Shown here: piece by piece, positions 12,501-22,000 of the stretch
Position numbering within the stretch: position 1 is the first letter of the stretch
Layout of the letters: every line of letters begins with the position of its first letter
DNA from: Embiotoca jacksoni
Lineage: Eukaryota > Chordata > Actinopteri > Embiotocidae
Reading direction: 5' to 3'
NCBI GenBank assembly: GCA_022577435.1
Contig: JAKOON010000012.1
Coordinates: 9,045,412-9,109,411, forward strand
Length of the DNA stretch: 64,000 nucleotides
Translations under genes and position numbers: made by a program
Notes under the pieces: model-generated
Seen by the model: only the letters and a program-made list of their open reading frames with translations
Told to the model about the DNA's origin: nothing
The model's database searches: none

Positions 12501-15500
12501 TGTTAGACTCCCCACTGCCTTGTGTGCCCAGAGGGCTGAGCACCATCTTTTTCTGGTTGAGGGTCACAATGAGGTTGATGATGCTCATGTAACATTTACA
12601 TTTACATTTACAGACTTCATCACATGGTGGTCAATAAATGTTTTTATAACCTGAAAATATGAAATTAGCATCTTAATCAAGTAAAGTTTGTGCATTTATC
12701 CCCCCCCCCCAGAAACAGGAACTAACTACTTTTCCCTGTCAAAGTAATTTGCTTTGAAAAGCCTTTGAGACAAACAAACTTTTGTACACTTTTTAGTGTA
12801 CAAACACCTGGTGGTCTACAAAAAATGCAAAGACACAATATGTAGTTGTAGTTTTAGCTATGTAGCAATAAGTCCTCAAAATACCCTGCTAGAGAAACAA
12901 TCTCTGCTTTCATCTCTTCCATTAAGTGTTCTTTTATTACTTATATCACCCCTTGAAAGACAGAACAGCTGTGATGCCCTTGTCTTTATTTCATTCAAAA
13001 AGTAGCTCAAAGAATTTCACGTGATTAACTTGTTTACTCGGTATATATCCTCTTTGTTTCAATTCCTGCAATTAGAATAGACTGGACCGAGGGCACGCGA
13101 TAGTCTGTGGCAAGAATGGTTGCAGCTTAGCAGTAAGAAGTGCAACACCCTCTCTGGTCTTGACCCAGTTACCAAATGTGTGCATTCAGCAGGTGCAGGA
13201 AAGATTTTCAAAAATAATCCTGCAAAGGTAAAACTGTAAAGCCCAAATCATATCAAAGTGAAGTTTGTGTGGAAACTCCTTCTGCTAAGAATAGATCTAG
13301 AATAGAAGCAGGAGCAGTAATGAAAGACATAAAGGTGCTGATCTTATGAGATTCAGTATCTAAACTGTAAGGGACTTTAGCTCTGCTTAAGAACTTTGTG
13401 CGGTCAAAATAATAAGCGTTCATTTCTCCTGTTCAGCATTAGTTTAAGCAGCAGCAAAATGCATAGCAGGTGTCCGTATGTACAGAACACACACCTCAGC
13501 TTTCCACACAGCCATCTGTCCAGGTTCAGGCTCTAATGGACACAGGCACTCACAGTGACAGCAGAGTTAAAATTCTGATGAAGCATAACACATGAGGAGA
13601 TTGATTTATGGCTGCGGTATATTGCAGGCATTTGTGTATGTTTTCATGAACTGAAACTTGGGTGCAGAAGTGACCCAGGTGTTCAGAGAATATGCCTTGC
13701 CGCTGCCATCACTGCCTCCTGTTGCGCCGTGCATCAGGGCATTTTTTTCCATGGAGACCAGTGAGAAAGTGTTTGTTCCCATGCTGCTGTCTGGCGTTCC
13801 CGTGGCGACCAATTGGGATGCGTAGCTTGGTGGCAGCAGCGTGTAAAAATAGAAAGCAATCAAGGCAGCAGGGCGTGAAGCAGATTCATACGACTCCCAA
13901 CAGCGTTTTCTCTCCATTTATCTCTCCTGCCTCCTTTCTTCCTCCCTCGTTCTCTTTCATTCTACCTCACACCCACAGGATTAGAGGTCTGTGCCACGTA
14001 TTAGGGAAGAGGGTTTTGCTGCTTTTGATAAAATCCAGAAATAGCAACATCTGGCCCACTCTCCGAGCTGTGCCCCCGTCACTGCTCCCTTTCCTCCCCC
14101 CTGCATTGCTCCCACATCACAGCCGCACTTCCCTATGTATAGCTGTATGTTGTACACCTCACAAAAGGGCCCATTTAATTATTGATCAGAACTAAATAAT
14201 TGAAACAGGTTGGCTATTGTGTAACTGAGGGTTTACATAACTTCAATACAGCTTTGTGCCCTGGCTTTCAGTCAAAAGACCAGCTTATCTATTCTGCTTG
14301 TTTATTTGAGTGTGTAAAGCGAGCTGTGGGATTCCATGTCTCAAGGGTTGATGGGAAGCCTATATGAGACATGACCGAGTGAGTCACTGTCACTGTGACT
14401 AGACAGGAGCGTGGTTCAACAGACAGATACAAAAGCATTTTCTTCCATTCATATAAATGATGGTTACATCATTAAAAATGCATTCTTTGCTTTGATTCAA
14501 CCAGACATTTTTCAATTCTTTGCACCATATAATTTTTCCATTGTCACATATGTCATACCACGCATACATTTTCATGGACTAGTTCACTAATCTGTGATAT
14601 TGTCTTTTTTGTTTCATTCTAAAGTGACCATTTATTTGCTGGAGACTCTGTAATATTTTCAAAGATTCAAATCTAATCTATAAGTGTTGAAATACAATAC
14701 AATCACAGTTATCAAATGTTATCATCAAGTTAAAGTTAGAATTTAAAGAAAGAATATAATAATCTCTCTGATGTGGGAGTCTTAGCCTAATAGTGTAATA
14801 CTATTAGGTGTAATAGTTGTGTAATACTTTCTGTTGGTGGTCATTAAATGGAGCATTTATACTGAGCAAATTCACCCCAATTAAGTAGAGGTTTAAAATT
14901 CATTACATAATGTTAAGGGAAACAAAATTTCAGTATTTAAAACCATCATTAACACCATCAGAAAAGCTTGAACGTAATAAGTCTATTGTGAAAGATATTG
15001 CGTCAGCATTGTGGTCATCAGAGAGGGACTGGATTTGTAAGTCTGGATCGTTTCAGGCCAGGCTGCGTGTGAGTGTGTGTTCGGACCGTGTGTTTTTGTA
15101 TCTCTGGTTTGCATTAGGAGGAGGGGATGTGGGGCGAGCCTGAAACATCTGCCATGTTTTTGTGTTAGTTTAACTGTTGCTACTGTATCAGACTGTGGTC
15201 ACCAGGGCGGCAGGTAGCGGACTGTTTCACTTAGAGCCTGTGTGTTGCTCAACCTAATTTAGTCCAGATGAGGTGGAAATGGGTCCAACCCTGACTCATT
15301 TAATTTATCTGAAACCTGCTCTGAATTTCTCTGTAACTGAAAATGTGACATGTCAAAACGTGACAACATTGCTTGTTTTCTAATGGATTTATAGTCTATT
15401 TGTTTTTCTTTGAGTTTCCTCTTATTTTATGGAATTACTGTTTTCTTTAAAATGTTCATTACTGTAGTGCTGTTTAAAAGCATGCTGTTTGACTATGAAA

Positions 15501-18500
15501 ATAGTGACAGTACACTTACATTATCATACAACTGAATATCCACATTATGGGGCATCTTTATCATTTGAACAATATGATCTGAGACTTACAGTATTTGTTC
15601 TTTATTTTGTAGCCTCTGAGCCCAACCTAAAGGTACGATCCAGGCTGAAGCAGAAGGTGGCAGAGAGGAGAAGCAGCCCAATGCTAAAGAGAAGAGATGG
15701 AAACATCATGACTCCATACAAGAAGAGGGCTCTGGAGCTGATGGGTATGCTACATAGCTATATGTTGAAATTCCTTTTTTTTTTTTTTCTGTGTCTGTTT
15801 TTGTCTACATCTTGAAATATTCTCGCAAAACAGCGTAAACCTGAATCTTAGTGGCATTATTATAGAGCTGCATATTAATAAGTCATTTTTGGATGCAGTA
15901 GCATATAATGGTCATTGTACTTTCACCACCATTGTAATCAGGCAGCCATGACCATACACATAAAACTGTAGTGAGGCTGCAGCTGTTATGCCAAAACTCT
16001 GTGCATGTGAGTTGTGTGTAGAGTGTGAGCACGCATACTGTGTCTAACTCCTTGATGTTTCGTAGACTCTACGTCCACTAACAGTGCCCCTGGCTCTGGC
16101 CCCAGCTCTCCCATAGGGGCCTCCAGTGCCTTGGGGGCTGAAAATGGACCCTCCTCTCTGCCAACTACCACAAAAACTGAGGTATGTTTATAAATCATGA
16201 GAACTGCAACTGATTTGTCAAAAGAATAAAGCAATAAACTAATTTCTGATGCTTTTCTGCTTGGAAATGATTTGAATATCAAACAGTAATCGTATGGCAG
16301 AGCAATGCTTTATCTGCCCTTCTGCTTTCAGCTATAAAAACAGCCACTTGTCCTCTTTCTGTTACTTCCCACACTGACATTAAAGGCGTACAAGTTGACC
16401 CACATGTCTGATTACCCCCAGTTTGCTTTTATAAAGATGACACTCTGCAGGAAAATAAATTGAGTTTGTTTTACAATGCTGAATATAACAGCAGAAATTT
16501 TAATTTTTTTTTTCTATTATACATAATTATTTCTTCCAGATGTGCTCTACAATCAGTTTTATGTTTTCTTTTATTTCCAAAGCAAGAAGAAAAATCTGCA
16601 GTTTGGCTGTAAGGTTGCTGTTGGCTTGTCATTGTATTTCTGTCATTGGCCTGGCTGCCTGCCTGTACTGAGTTGTTCTGAGGCGTTTCCCAACAGATTC
16701 ATGGCTGAGTTACTGACCAGAGCTCCCCTCAGACTCAGCTCACAAAGCAGACTATTATAGAGTGTGGCAGATATGACACATCTCTGAAACAATCTCACCA
16801 GAACAGCTGTGTTTTCCTTAACCATCACTGTTTATTCTCCCAGGGACCTCCAGTGACACAGGGAAGGGAGAGACGCCCTGACATGGGGCTGAAGGTTGGG
16901 GCTTAGGGAGACAGGCGAACTGTGGATTTTAATTGATATCCCAGGCACTGGTAGCCAAAGACACCCACATGCTAACAACATAAACACACAGGATTGCTAT
17001 TGTTGCGGCCCAAGCTGAGGCTCTCATAAAAGTCACTGGTGGACTGTGGGGCTGCTTGTGGACCTCATGCCTGTTGCAAAAGCAAGGCGTGTTTGTGCAC
17101 CGTTACATTAGGTATCCTTTTTCAGAGGGAACTGGTCCCTCGGGTCAAATATGGGCCGGATATCCACATACAGGTCACTGAGTACTGGTAGGGGTTGGAA
17201 GGATAAACATTGCTGTTCCAAAACCACATGCTGGTCCACTGCTCGGCTGGGTGCAGGAAGTATGCCCCAGTGCTGATGTTCTCTGAGAGAGTAGCCTGAG
17301 GGTCGGGACCGGGGAGCAGAAACAGGCTGTAGGACAACTGGGGACTGAAGAACTGAGGATGGAGCGGGAGATTTAGAGGTTTGCAGTGCTTTATAATAGC
17401 ACATCATACTCACAGGTGCCATTCTGTGAGGGGCTAAGAAACTTTTGCTGCCTTTATCCATCATAAAACCTTGTACATTTCTGTTTGCAGCAAGGTGGGC
17501 TGTTGTTCGTGCATTAACCTTTATGCTACTGCTCATGTTGCCTTTTGAAATTGTCCATAGTGGGATTTCTAAATCTGCCCCCTCCTCCTAAATCGCTCTC
17601 TCTCTCTTGGTCTCTCCTGCATGTTTGATGTAGAGATGGCCTTCCCAGCCGAGATTATTTCGACCTGAGGGCTCTGTGTCCATGCTGAGTTTATATACAT
17701 CTCCCTCCTTACCCAACATCTCCTTGGGACTTTCAACTGCGTCCTCACCCATTAATGTGAGTATGAATTTTGCAGACATTCTTTCATGAAATCCCATCGC
17801 AGACACCTGTGTAGTCGTTCAGTGAATGAAAGCTTCTCGGCTCAGTCTGGAAGTTACGAAACCTGCTGTCAGGTCGCTGACCTGTGGCCCCAAATGATTT
17901 TATCGACCTTAGATAAATATTGTTCTGCAGTGTCTTGTGTCAGGCATGCTCTTATCCTCCCCTATTACCTCATTTATCACAGCTTTTAAGAAGTCCAAAT
18001 CCACTCAAGTGCAACTCCTGATAACCTAGCACATGATATATCATCTTTTAGCTCTGGCACATTCCACAGAGGCCTGTTCATCAGATGCTAACCACTGACG
18101 GTCTCTGATTTCAGCGATGATGCCTTATCTTGAATTTGTAACTATGCGACCCATTTTCATTCATAAAAAACAGTTGATATTATTAAATTATTGTTAAAGA
18201 AATTACTATACCTGACCATCGGGCCTAACGCACTGCATGTGTAGCGCGTATTCAAGATTAATCATGACTTTACTGTCTTTTCTCCTCTCTTAGGCTGCTA
18301 TGGGGTTGAAAGACAGATCAACAGAAATCAAACATGGGCTGCCTGGGCACCTGCTGGGCCCTGTGCCCCTTCAGACTGGCCTGGAGTCAAAGGTGAGCCC
18401 CAGCCACCAGGCTCTCCTCCAACACCTCCTCCAGAAGGAGCAAATGAGGCAGCAGAAGATGCTCTCCTGTGGTAAGACTGCATATTCTTATACTGAAAAT

Positions 18501-21500
18501 TCAACTACTTTTAAAGTATGATTACAGAAAAATCTAACAAGAGTTTTCATATTTTTTGGCCAAGGCCAAGGCTCCATGTCGTCCCACCCGCAGTCCCCTC
18601 TGGCAATGAAGGATCGCCCCTCCAGCAGTCGGCCCAAACTACCAAAACACCGACCTTTGAACAGAACCCAGTCGGCGCCGCTGCCTCAGAACACACTGGC
18701 CCAACTTGTCATCCAGCAGCAACACCAGCACTTCCTGGAAAAACAGAAACAGTACCAGCAGCAGGTCCATATAAATAAGGTATTGTGCTGGTCATCAATA
18801 TTCATTCACAGTGGAGGGTTTTGACTTTCAAATTGCTTTTCGCAGCATTCTGTATTCCTTTTTAGGTCTCATGAGGTCTTATTTTACTGCAGGGAGTCTG
18901 ATTTAATCACTTTAAGCACACAAATGCTGATCTATTTTTAGTCTTTTGTAAAAGCATCTGTGGCAGCTCAAGTTTACAGACCTGGGCCGTAGACTGTTCT
19001 TCCCTGAATCCTGGTGTTATTTCTGCAAAGCAAAGAACTTCTGCCTGACTTCAAATGGGGAAGAAATCCTTCCCCTGCACTAATTCTGTTATCATAGCTT
19101 AAGGCATCAGTGCTGTTCACATGCTAACTCTGTGAAATTCAATTCATCTAAGTTCAAATGAAGAAAAAAGTGCCCCGAATGCATTTTGTTCCTCTGTGGC
19201 AATATTTGTGTTTCTGTAAGTTGGCCGAGGTGACCTCGCTATACACAGACTGTAATTATTCTGGTGAGGGACGTGTGTGAGGTGGCAGAAACTGTGAAAG
19301 GCTGTATTGTGTGAGTTCACGTAGCGATGTGTCCCAACGCTGGGCCATGAAACCATGGGAACCATAGAGCAACTCATACCGAGGAGTATTAAAAAAGCAC
19401 AACCCACGACAAGCACTTATTGAGCTGTACAGTACAGGTGTACAACTTTAACAGTTTCCGGTTAAATTCCTCTGTAACTCTAAAAATAACTAACATGTGG
19501 TATAGCCGGGCAGCGGAAATTAGTCTTAATATCAGCTGTAATTACTGAAAAGTACTCTGAAGCTGATTCGATTTGAAAAGAGCTTTGGAATAATGACGAC
19601 ATCTTGTCTGAAATACGTGAACAGGGCCTGCTCTGATCACTCGGCCCAATGAGATCGCAAGTAAAGCTTCTTTAAGTGGAGGTTATAAATGGCCACTAAT
19701 CAGGGATGAGCCCTCAGTGTTTGTGAAGAGGGATCTCCAAAACATTGCCCTAATTAATTTCCAAGCAGTGGCTTGTCTACGGTTGTTTTTAAACTTCCTT
19801 CAGTGCCAGCAACAGTAGGGGGCACTAATGGAAATTTACAAGAGCTTATGGATTTTAGGAAGAGGTTTGAACAGTGTTTACTAATACCAAACTAAGGAGG
19901 CTAATTCTTATAGCTGAAAGGATATTTATATAAGGACTAGATTCTGCAGACAGTAATGTTGTGGTTACCAGCTGTCAAAGGGAAGATACTTCTCTGCCTG
20001 TTCTTGGAGCCCTCTGGTGGTTAAATAATCATATCACGGCACCATTAGTTCTGCAAGTCACTGAAGTATCCCTCTCATATGCCTCTGTTAAACAAATATT
20101 GAACTGTTACTTAATTAAAATGTAGTTTTTACAGTTCGTATCCTTTTTCCTTAAATGCAAACCTGTGCTTTAAGACGTGCTGATGTCCGGGTGCTAAATG
20201 TTAATAAAAATAGAGAATTGACACTGATAGACGTAAACATTTTTGATGGGAGTAAAAAACAAACACAGATGAAGTAAGAATATGCATGTAAATTGCCTAG
20301 GTTTAGAGTGTAATATGATGGGCTCATGAATGGTGCCAGTAGAGAGGACGTTGGCTCAGTTTGATGGAGCAGAATGCCATATGCTCTGTTGATATCCTCT
20401 TTGGCAAGCCAATGTAATGCCATTCTCCCTACACCAGAAGCGTGGCTCCAGTAACAGCAGAATATAATCTCAGTTTTCTAGGAAAATACATGATTCACCA
20501 TAGGCCAGACCTCGTACATTCGGATCTGTATTTTATAATGTACGTGGGTGACACTAATCCCCTTAAGTGGCCGTAACCATTACTGAATGTTTATTAACTC
20601 ATACAAAAGGTAGGCACAATGGCTAATCTGTCTCTACTCTTAACCCTCCTAACATGTTGTTTACCAAAGCCACCAGCCACATCATTAAAGTTACAATAGC
20701 TTCCATAAATACAGCTGTTTACAATTGTATGTGTAAATGTGACATTTAATTCACTAATATTCTGCATAATATAACTGCCTCTTTTCTAAGTCTAAAAGTC
20801 CCCTCTGTTTTTTTCCAATGTAAGAAAAACACTCTATTTTGCAGAACACAGTCATGTTTGATGGGCTGCACTTATAACACGCTCACACACTAATAGGCTC
20901 GCGTAGCATCGAGAGCAACTTCAGTGTCTTGCCCAAGGACACTTCAGCATGTGGACAGGAGGAGATTGCGGTTAGTGGGCAACACCTGAGCCACAGCCGC
21001 CCCTAACCGTGTCAGTGTCAGTGTCAGTGTCACACAAAAATGTTCACACTTGTGGTGTGTGTTTTAAAAATGTCCAACGTGACATATATTTTATGTCCTT
21101 TTTTCTGTTTTATAATTACTGCAGTTTTTATTGTTCTTAATTTAAGGTTTTATAATTAGCATGACAATAATAGTTAAATATAAGCAAATATTAGTTAATA
21201 TAGACATGCAACATTTGTAGGTCATTTATTTAGTTACAGAGACTGTGAAGAGTTTGATTTTGTTGATTTTGATTTGCAAGAGGATGAACATTTTCTGAAA
21301 ATAGGAAAGTATTATTACGTGGCAATTAACTGACAGATGAGGATGGTACCTTTTGTTTTTTTTAAAGTAAAATCTTTCAGCTACTCTTTGGCTGTATTTG
21401 TATGATTAAAACTAGTGGCTGAAGCCTTAAATTGACATTGTTTTTTCTTTGCTCCTATTAAAGTTTGATTGTTAAAGATTGCTGGCTGCAGGATATCATC

Positions 21501-21858
21501 ATTAATACGGAGCCAATGTGTTTTGCAGCTGCTGTCCAAGTCCATTGAGCAGTTACGTCAGCCCAGTGCACACCTGCAGGAGTCAGAGGAAGAGCAGGAG
21601 GAGCAGCACAGAGAGGAGACAGAGAGTATGCAGGAGGACAGGCTGCCCCCTGGAGGAGTCATCCGGAAGCACACGTTCAGCAGTTGCAGCAGTGGCTCGA
21701 GCAGCGAGTTCCCAGACGCTCACTACGGGGTCATCAAGGTCAAGGAGGAGCCCGCTGATAGTGAGGATGAGGCTCTGACCAATCAGAGCTTGGAGTCAGA
21801 GCAGATCAACTATCTTCACCAGGTCAAAGGAAGACTGGTGATAAGAGCCATGATCTGA
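1009..21858 (+). CDS. hdac9: hdac9, MITR-type: class IIa HDAC N-terminal corepressor without deacetylase domain (11 coding exons)
   Basis: Coding exons: 1009-1117, 8254-8495, 8869-9037, 10587-10710, 10808-10929, 15613-15744, 16066-16181, 17634-17756, 18294-18471, 18571-18779, 21529-21858. All phases fit, giving 617 aa. Seen, in order: PLDLR (residues 52-56), the CtBP-type motif of MITR; a Gln-rich coiled coil (about 67-165); AVASTEVKQKLQEF (175-188), the class IIa MEF2-binding helix; RKTASEPNLK with Ser257 and RTQSAPLP with Ser473, the two 14-3-3 phosphosites; a basic NLS between them; LYTSPSLPNI in exon 8; VKEE (579-582), a SUMO-type site. Known of the family: MITR/HDRP is a nuclear corepressor that binds MEF2 and recruits CtBP and other HDACs, without its own deacetylase domain. 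The protein ends by reading into the intron after exon 11 (tail VKGRLVIRAMI), like mammalian MITR. The N-terminal sequence is HDAC9-like rather than HDAC4- or HDAC5-like. Which teleost paralogue (a or b) is not resolved. Confidence 0.93.
2146..2173 (+). repeat. Poly(A) tract
   Basis: 28 consecutive A residues in intron 1. It could be the tail of an old retroposon, but no recognisable body precedes it. Confidence 0.9.
6559..6595 (+). repeat. (GT)n microsatellite
   Basis: About 18 uninterrupted GT units in hdac9 intron 1. Confidence 0.95.
6769..6782. promoter_or_regulatory. RFX X-box-like palindrome
   Basis: GTTGCCATGGCAGC differs from the palindromic X-box GTTGCCATGGCAAC at one base. Intronic; no conservation test is possible here. 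Confidence 0.35.
8254..8495 (+). CDS. hdac9: hdac9 coding exon 2
   Basis: The acceptor is a pyrimidine tract ending GGCCACAG. The exon encodes VDIKPDVPLAVDPLSPLDLR, with the CtBP-type PLDLR, and then the first half of the Gln-rich coiled coil (ELLLIQKQQQIQKQLL...). It ends in phase 0 at CTCAAG with donor GTTAGC. Confidence 0.93.
8496..8868 (+). other. hdac9: hdac9 intron 2 with degenerate CA/CAG-rich repeats
   Basis: A 373-bp intron. From 8528 to about 8700 it repeats variants of CAGCACAACA and GAACACAACA, then a T run (8709-8728) precedes the acceptor. The repeats directly follow the CAG-rich, glutamine-coding exon. Confidence 0.7.
8869..9037 (+). CDS. hdac9: hdac9 coding exon 3
   Basis: The acceptor is TTTTTCAG. 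It encodes LQQELQAMKQQQELAEKE and the rest of the coiled coil, ending ERHRREQ...RGKERSRE. It ends in phase 1 with donor GTAAGA. The joined codon AGT (Ser) runs directly into AVASTEV of exon 4, as in class IIa paralogues. Reading through this donor would stop at 9091-9093. Confidence 0.92.
9038..10586 (+). other. hdac9: hdac9 intron 3
   Basis: A 1.5-kb intron with a T run at about 9163-9181 and a CTCF-like core at about 10328-10340. Nothing else recognised. Confidence 0.7.
10328..10340 (+). promoter_or_regulatory. CTCF-like core motif
   Basis: CCACTAGGGGGAG fits the CTCF core CCASYAGRKGGCR with one mismatch. Sequence match only. Confidence 0.25.
10587..10710 (+). CDS. hdac9: hdac9 coding exon 4 (MEF2-binding helix)
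   Basis: The acceptor is TCTCACAG. The exon encodes AVASTEVKQKLQEFLLSKS, the amphipathic helix by which class IIa HDACs hold MEF2, and then HHPKLWY. The donor is GTAAGT, in phase 2. Confidence 0.94.
10808..10929 (+). CDS. hdac9: hdac9 coding exon 5
   Basis: The acceptor is TTTTCCAG, after a 97-bp intron. It encodes SSHHTSLDQSSPPLGGTSP...DDFPLRKT, a stretch highly typical of HDAC9. It ends in phase 1 with donor GTCTGT. Confidence 0.93.
10930..15612 (+). other. hdac9: hdac9 intron 5
   Basis: A 4.7-kb intron. Small direct repeats occur at about 11833-11847 (ATGGC units) and 12591-12611 (CATTTA units), and a C run at 12702-12711. Around 13.6-13.9 kb the sequence is less A/T-rich and could be a conserved element. 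No exon found. Confidence 0.65.
15613..15744 (+). CDS. hdac9: hdac9 coding exon 6 (first 14-3-3 site, NLS)
   Basis: The acceptor is ATTTTGTAG. It encodes SEPNLKVRSRLKQKVAERR and KRRDGN. Ser257 in RKTASEPNLK corresponds to the conserved CaMK/PKD phosphosite. The Arg/Lys cluster is the probable nuclear localisation signal. Phase 1, donor GTATGC. Confidence 0.94.
15745..16065 (+). other. hdac9: hdac9 intron 6
   Basis: A 321-bp intron. A T run follows the donor (15774-15789). Nothing else seen. Confidence 0.8.
16066..16181 (+). CDS. hdac9: hdac9 coding exon 7
   Basis: The acceptor is TGTTTCGTAG. It encodes a Ser/Pro/Gly-rich linker (STSTNSAPGSGPSSP...) like the SSSPGSGPSSP linker of HDAC9. It ends in phase 0 at ACTGAG with donor GTATGT. 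Confidence 0.9.
16182..17633 (+). other. hdac9: hdac9 intron 7
   Basis: A 1.45-kb intron. Its 3' half (17108-17536) is less A/T-rich and has two overlapping open frames on the opposite strand. I do not recognise them. Confidence 0.7.
17634..17756 (+). CDS. hdac9: hdac9 coding exon 8
   Basis: This 41-codon exon is easily missed because it is short and has no start codon of its own. The acceptor TTTGATGTAG follows a CT-rich tract. It encodes RWPSQPRLFRPEGSV and then SMLSLYTSPSLPNISLGL, matching the class IIa LLSLYTSPSLPNITLGLPA block. Phase 0 at both ends, donor GTGAGT. Confidence 0.9.
17757..18293 (+). other. hdac9: hdac9 intron 8
   Basis: A 537-bp intron, donor GTGAGT, acceptor CTCTCTTAG. 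No features recognised inside. Confidence 0.8.
18294..18471 (+). CDS. hdac9: hdac9 coding exon 9
   Basis: The acceptor is CTCTCTTAG. It encodes AAMGLKDRSTEIK..., then SHQALLQHLLQKEQMRQQK, a characteristic HDAC9 stretch. It ends in phase 1 with donor GTAAGA. Confidence 0.92.
18571..18779 (+). CDS. hdac9: hdac9 coding exon 10 (second 14-3-3 site)
   Basis: It encodes SMSSHPQSPLAMKDRP, then KLPKHRPLNRTQSAPLPQ and LAQLVIQQQHQHFLEKQKQ. Ser473 in RTQSAP is the second 14-3-3 site. Two in-frame acceptors 6 nt apart (AAG ending at 18564 or 18570) both keep the phase, adding or omitting two residues. The donor is GTATTG. Confidence 0.92.
19812..19825 (+). promoter_or_regulatory. CTCF-like motif, forward
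   Basis: ACAGTAGGGGGCAC matches the CTCF core except at its first base. Confidence 0.3.
20008..20020 (-). promoter_or_regulatory. CTCF-like motif, reverse
   Basis: The reverse complement CCACCAGAGGGCT matches CCASYAGRKGGCR except at the last base. It faces the motif at 19812. Confidence 0.3.
20870..21005 (+). repeat. Degraded teleost interspersed repeat
   Basis: Contains AGTGTCTTGCCCAAGGACAC and GAGCCACAGCCGCCCC about 50-60 bp apart. I recognise this pairing from a very common teleost dispersed repeat. The family name is not assigned. Confidence 0.5.
21008..21032 (+). repeat. (GTGTCA)4 short tandem repeat
   Basis: About four GTGTCA units immediately after the interspersed repeat. Confidence 0.8.
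21529..21858 (+). CDS. hdac9: hdac9 terminal coding exon 11 (MITR-type end)
   Basis: The acceptor is TGTTTTGCAG. It encodes LLSKSIEQLRQPSAHLQ, an acidic Glu/Gln run, a Ser-rich run, and VKEEPADSEDE. The homologous full-length exon would end at CAG 21820-21822. Here the frame continues through GTCAAA for 11 more codons to TGA at 21856-21858. Confidence 0.92.
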   Translation: MLSKSIEQLRQPSAHLQESEEEQEEQHREETESMQEDRLPPGGVIRKHTFSSCSSGSSSEFPDAHYGVIKVKEEPADSEDEALTNQSLESEQINYLHQVKGRLVIRAMI

Positions 21859-21950
21859 GTATGGAAGAGGATGAGATCACACACTTGCAACATTCGCAAA
21901 AAAACAAGTCTACAAACATGTGCATCTACGATTGCTGCAGTTTACACATG

Positions 21951-21953
<3 letters not shown>

Positions 21954-21997
<44 letters not shown>
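21954..21997 (+). repeat. (CA)n microsatellite in hdac9 3' UTR
   Basis: About 22 CA units, 96 bp after the stop codon, so it should be transcribed. Confidence 0.95.

Positions 21998-22000
<3 letters not shown>

Larger units (their letters stand above)
18780..21528 (+). other. hdac9: hdac9 intron 10
   Basis: A 2.75-kb intron. It contains a convergent pair of CTCF-like motifs (19812-19825 and 20008-20020), a degraded teleost repeat (about 20870-21005) and four GTGTCA units (about 21008-21032). Confidence 0.7.

Noticed and set aside
13692..14195. 167-codon sense-strand open frame in hdac9 intron 5
   Set aside because: Pyrimidine-rich sequence giving Pro/Leu/Ser/Cys-rich low-complexity protein, with no matching family and no splice context. 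More likely a stop-poor stretch, perhaps a conserved element.
17588..17806. 72-codon open frame on - strand with plausible protein composition
   Set aside because: It is the antisense shadow of hdac9 exon 8 (17634-17756) on the + strand, which matches the LYTSPSLPNI block of class IIa HDACs.
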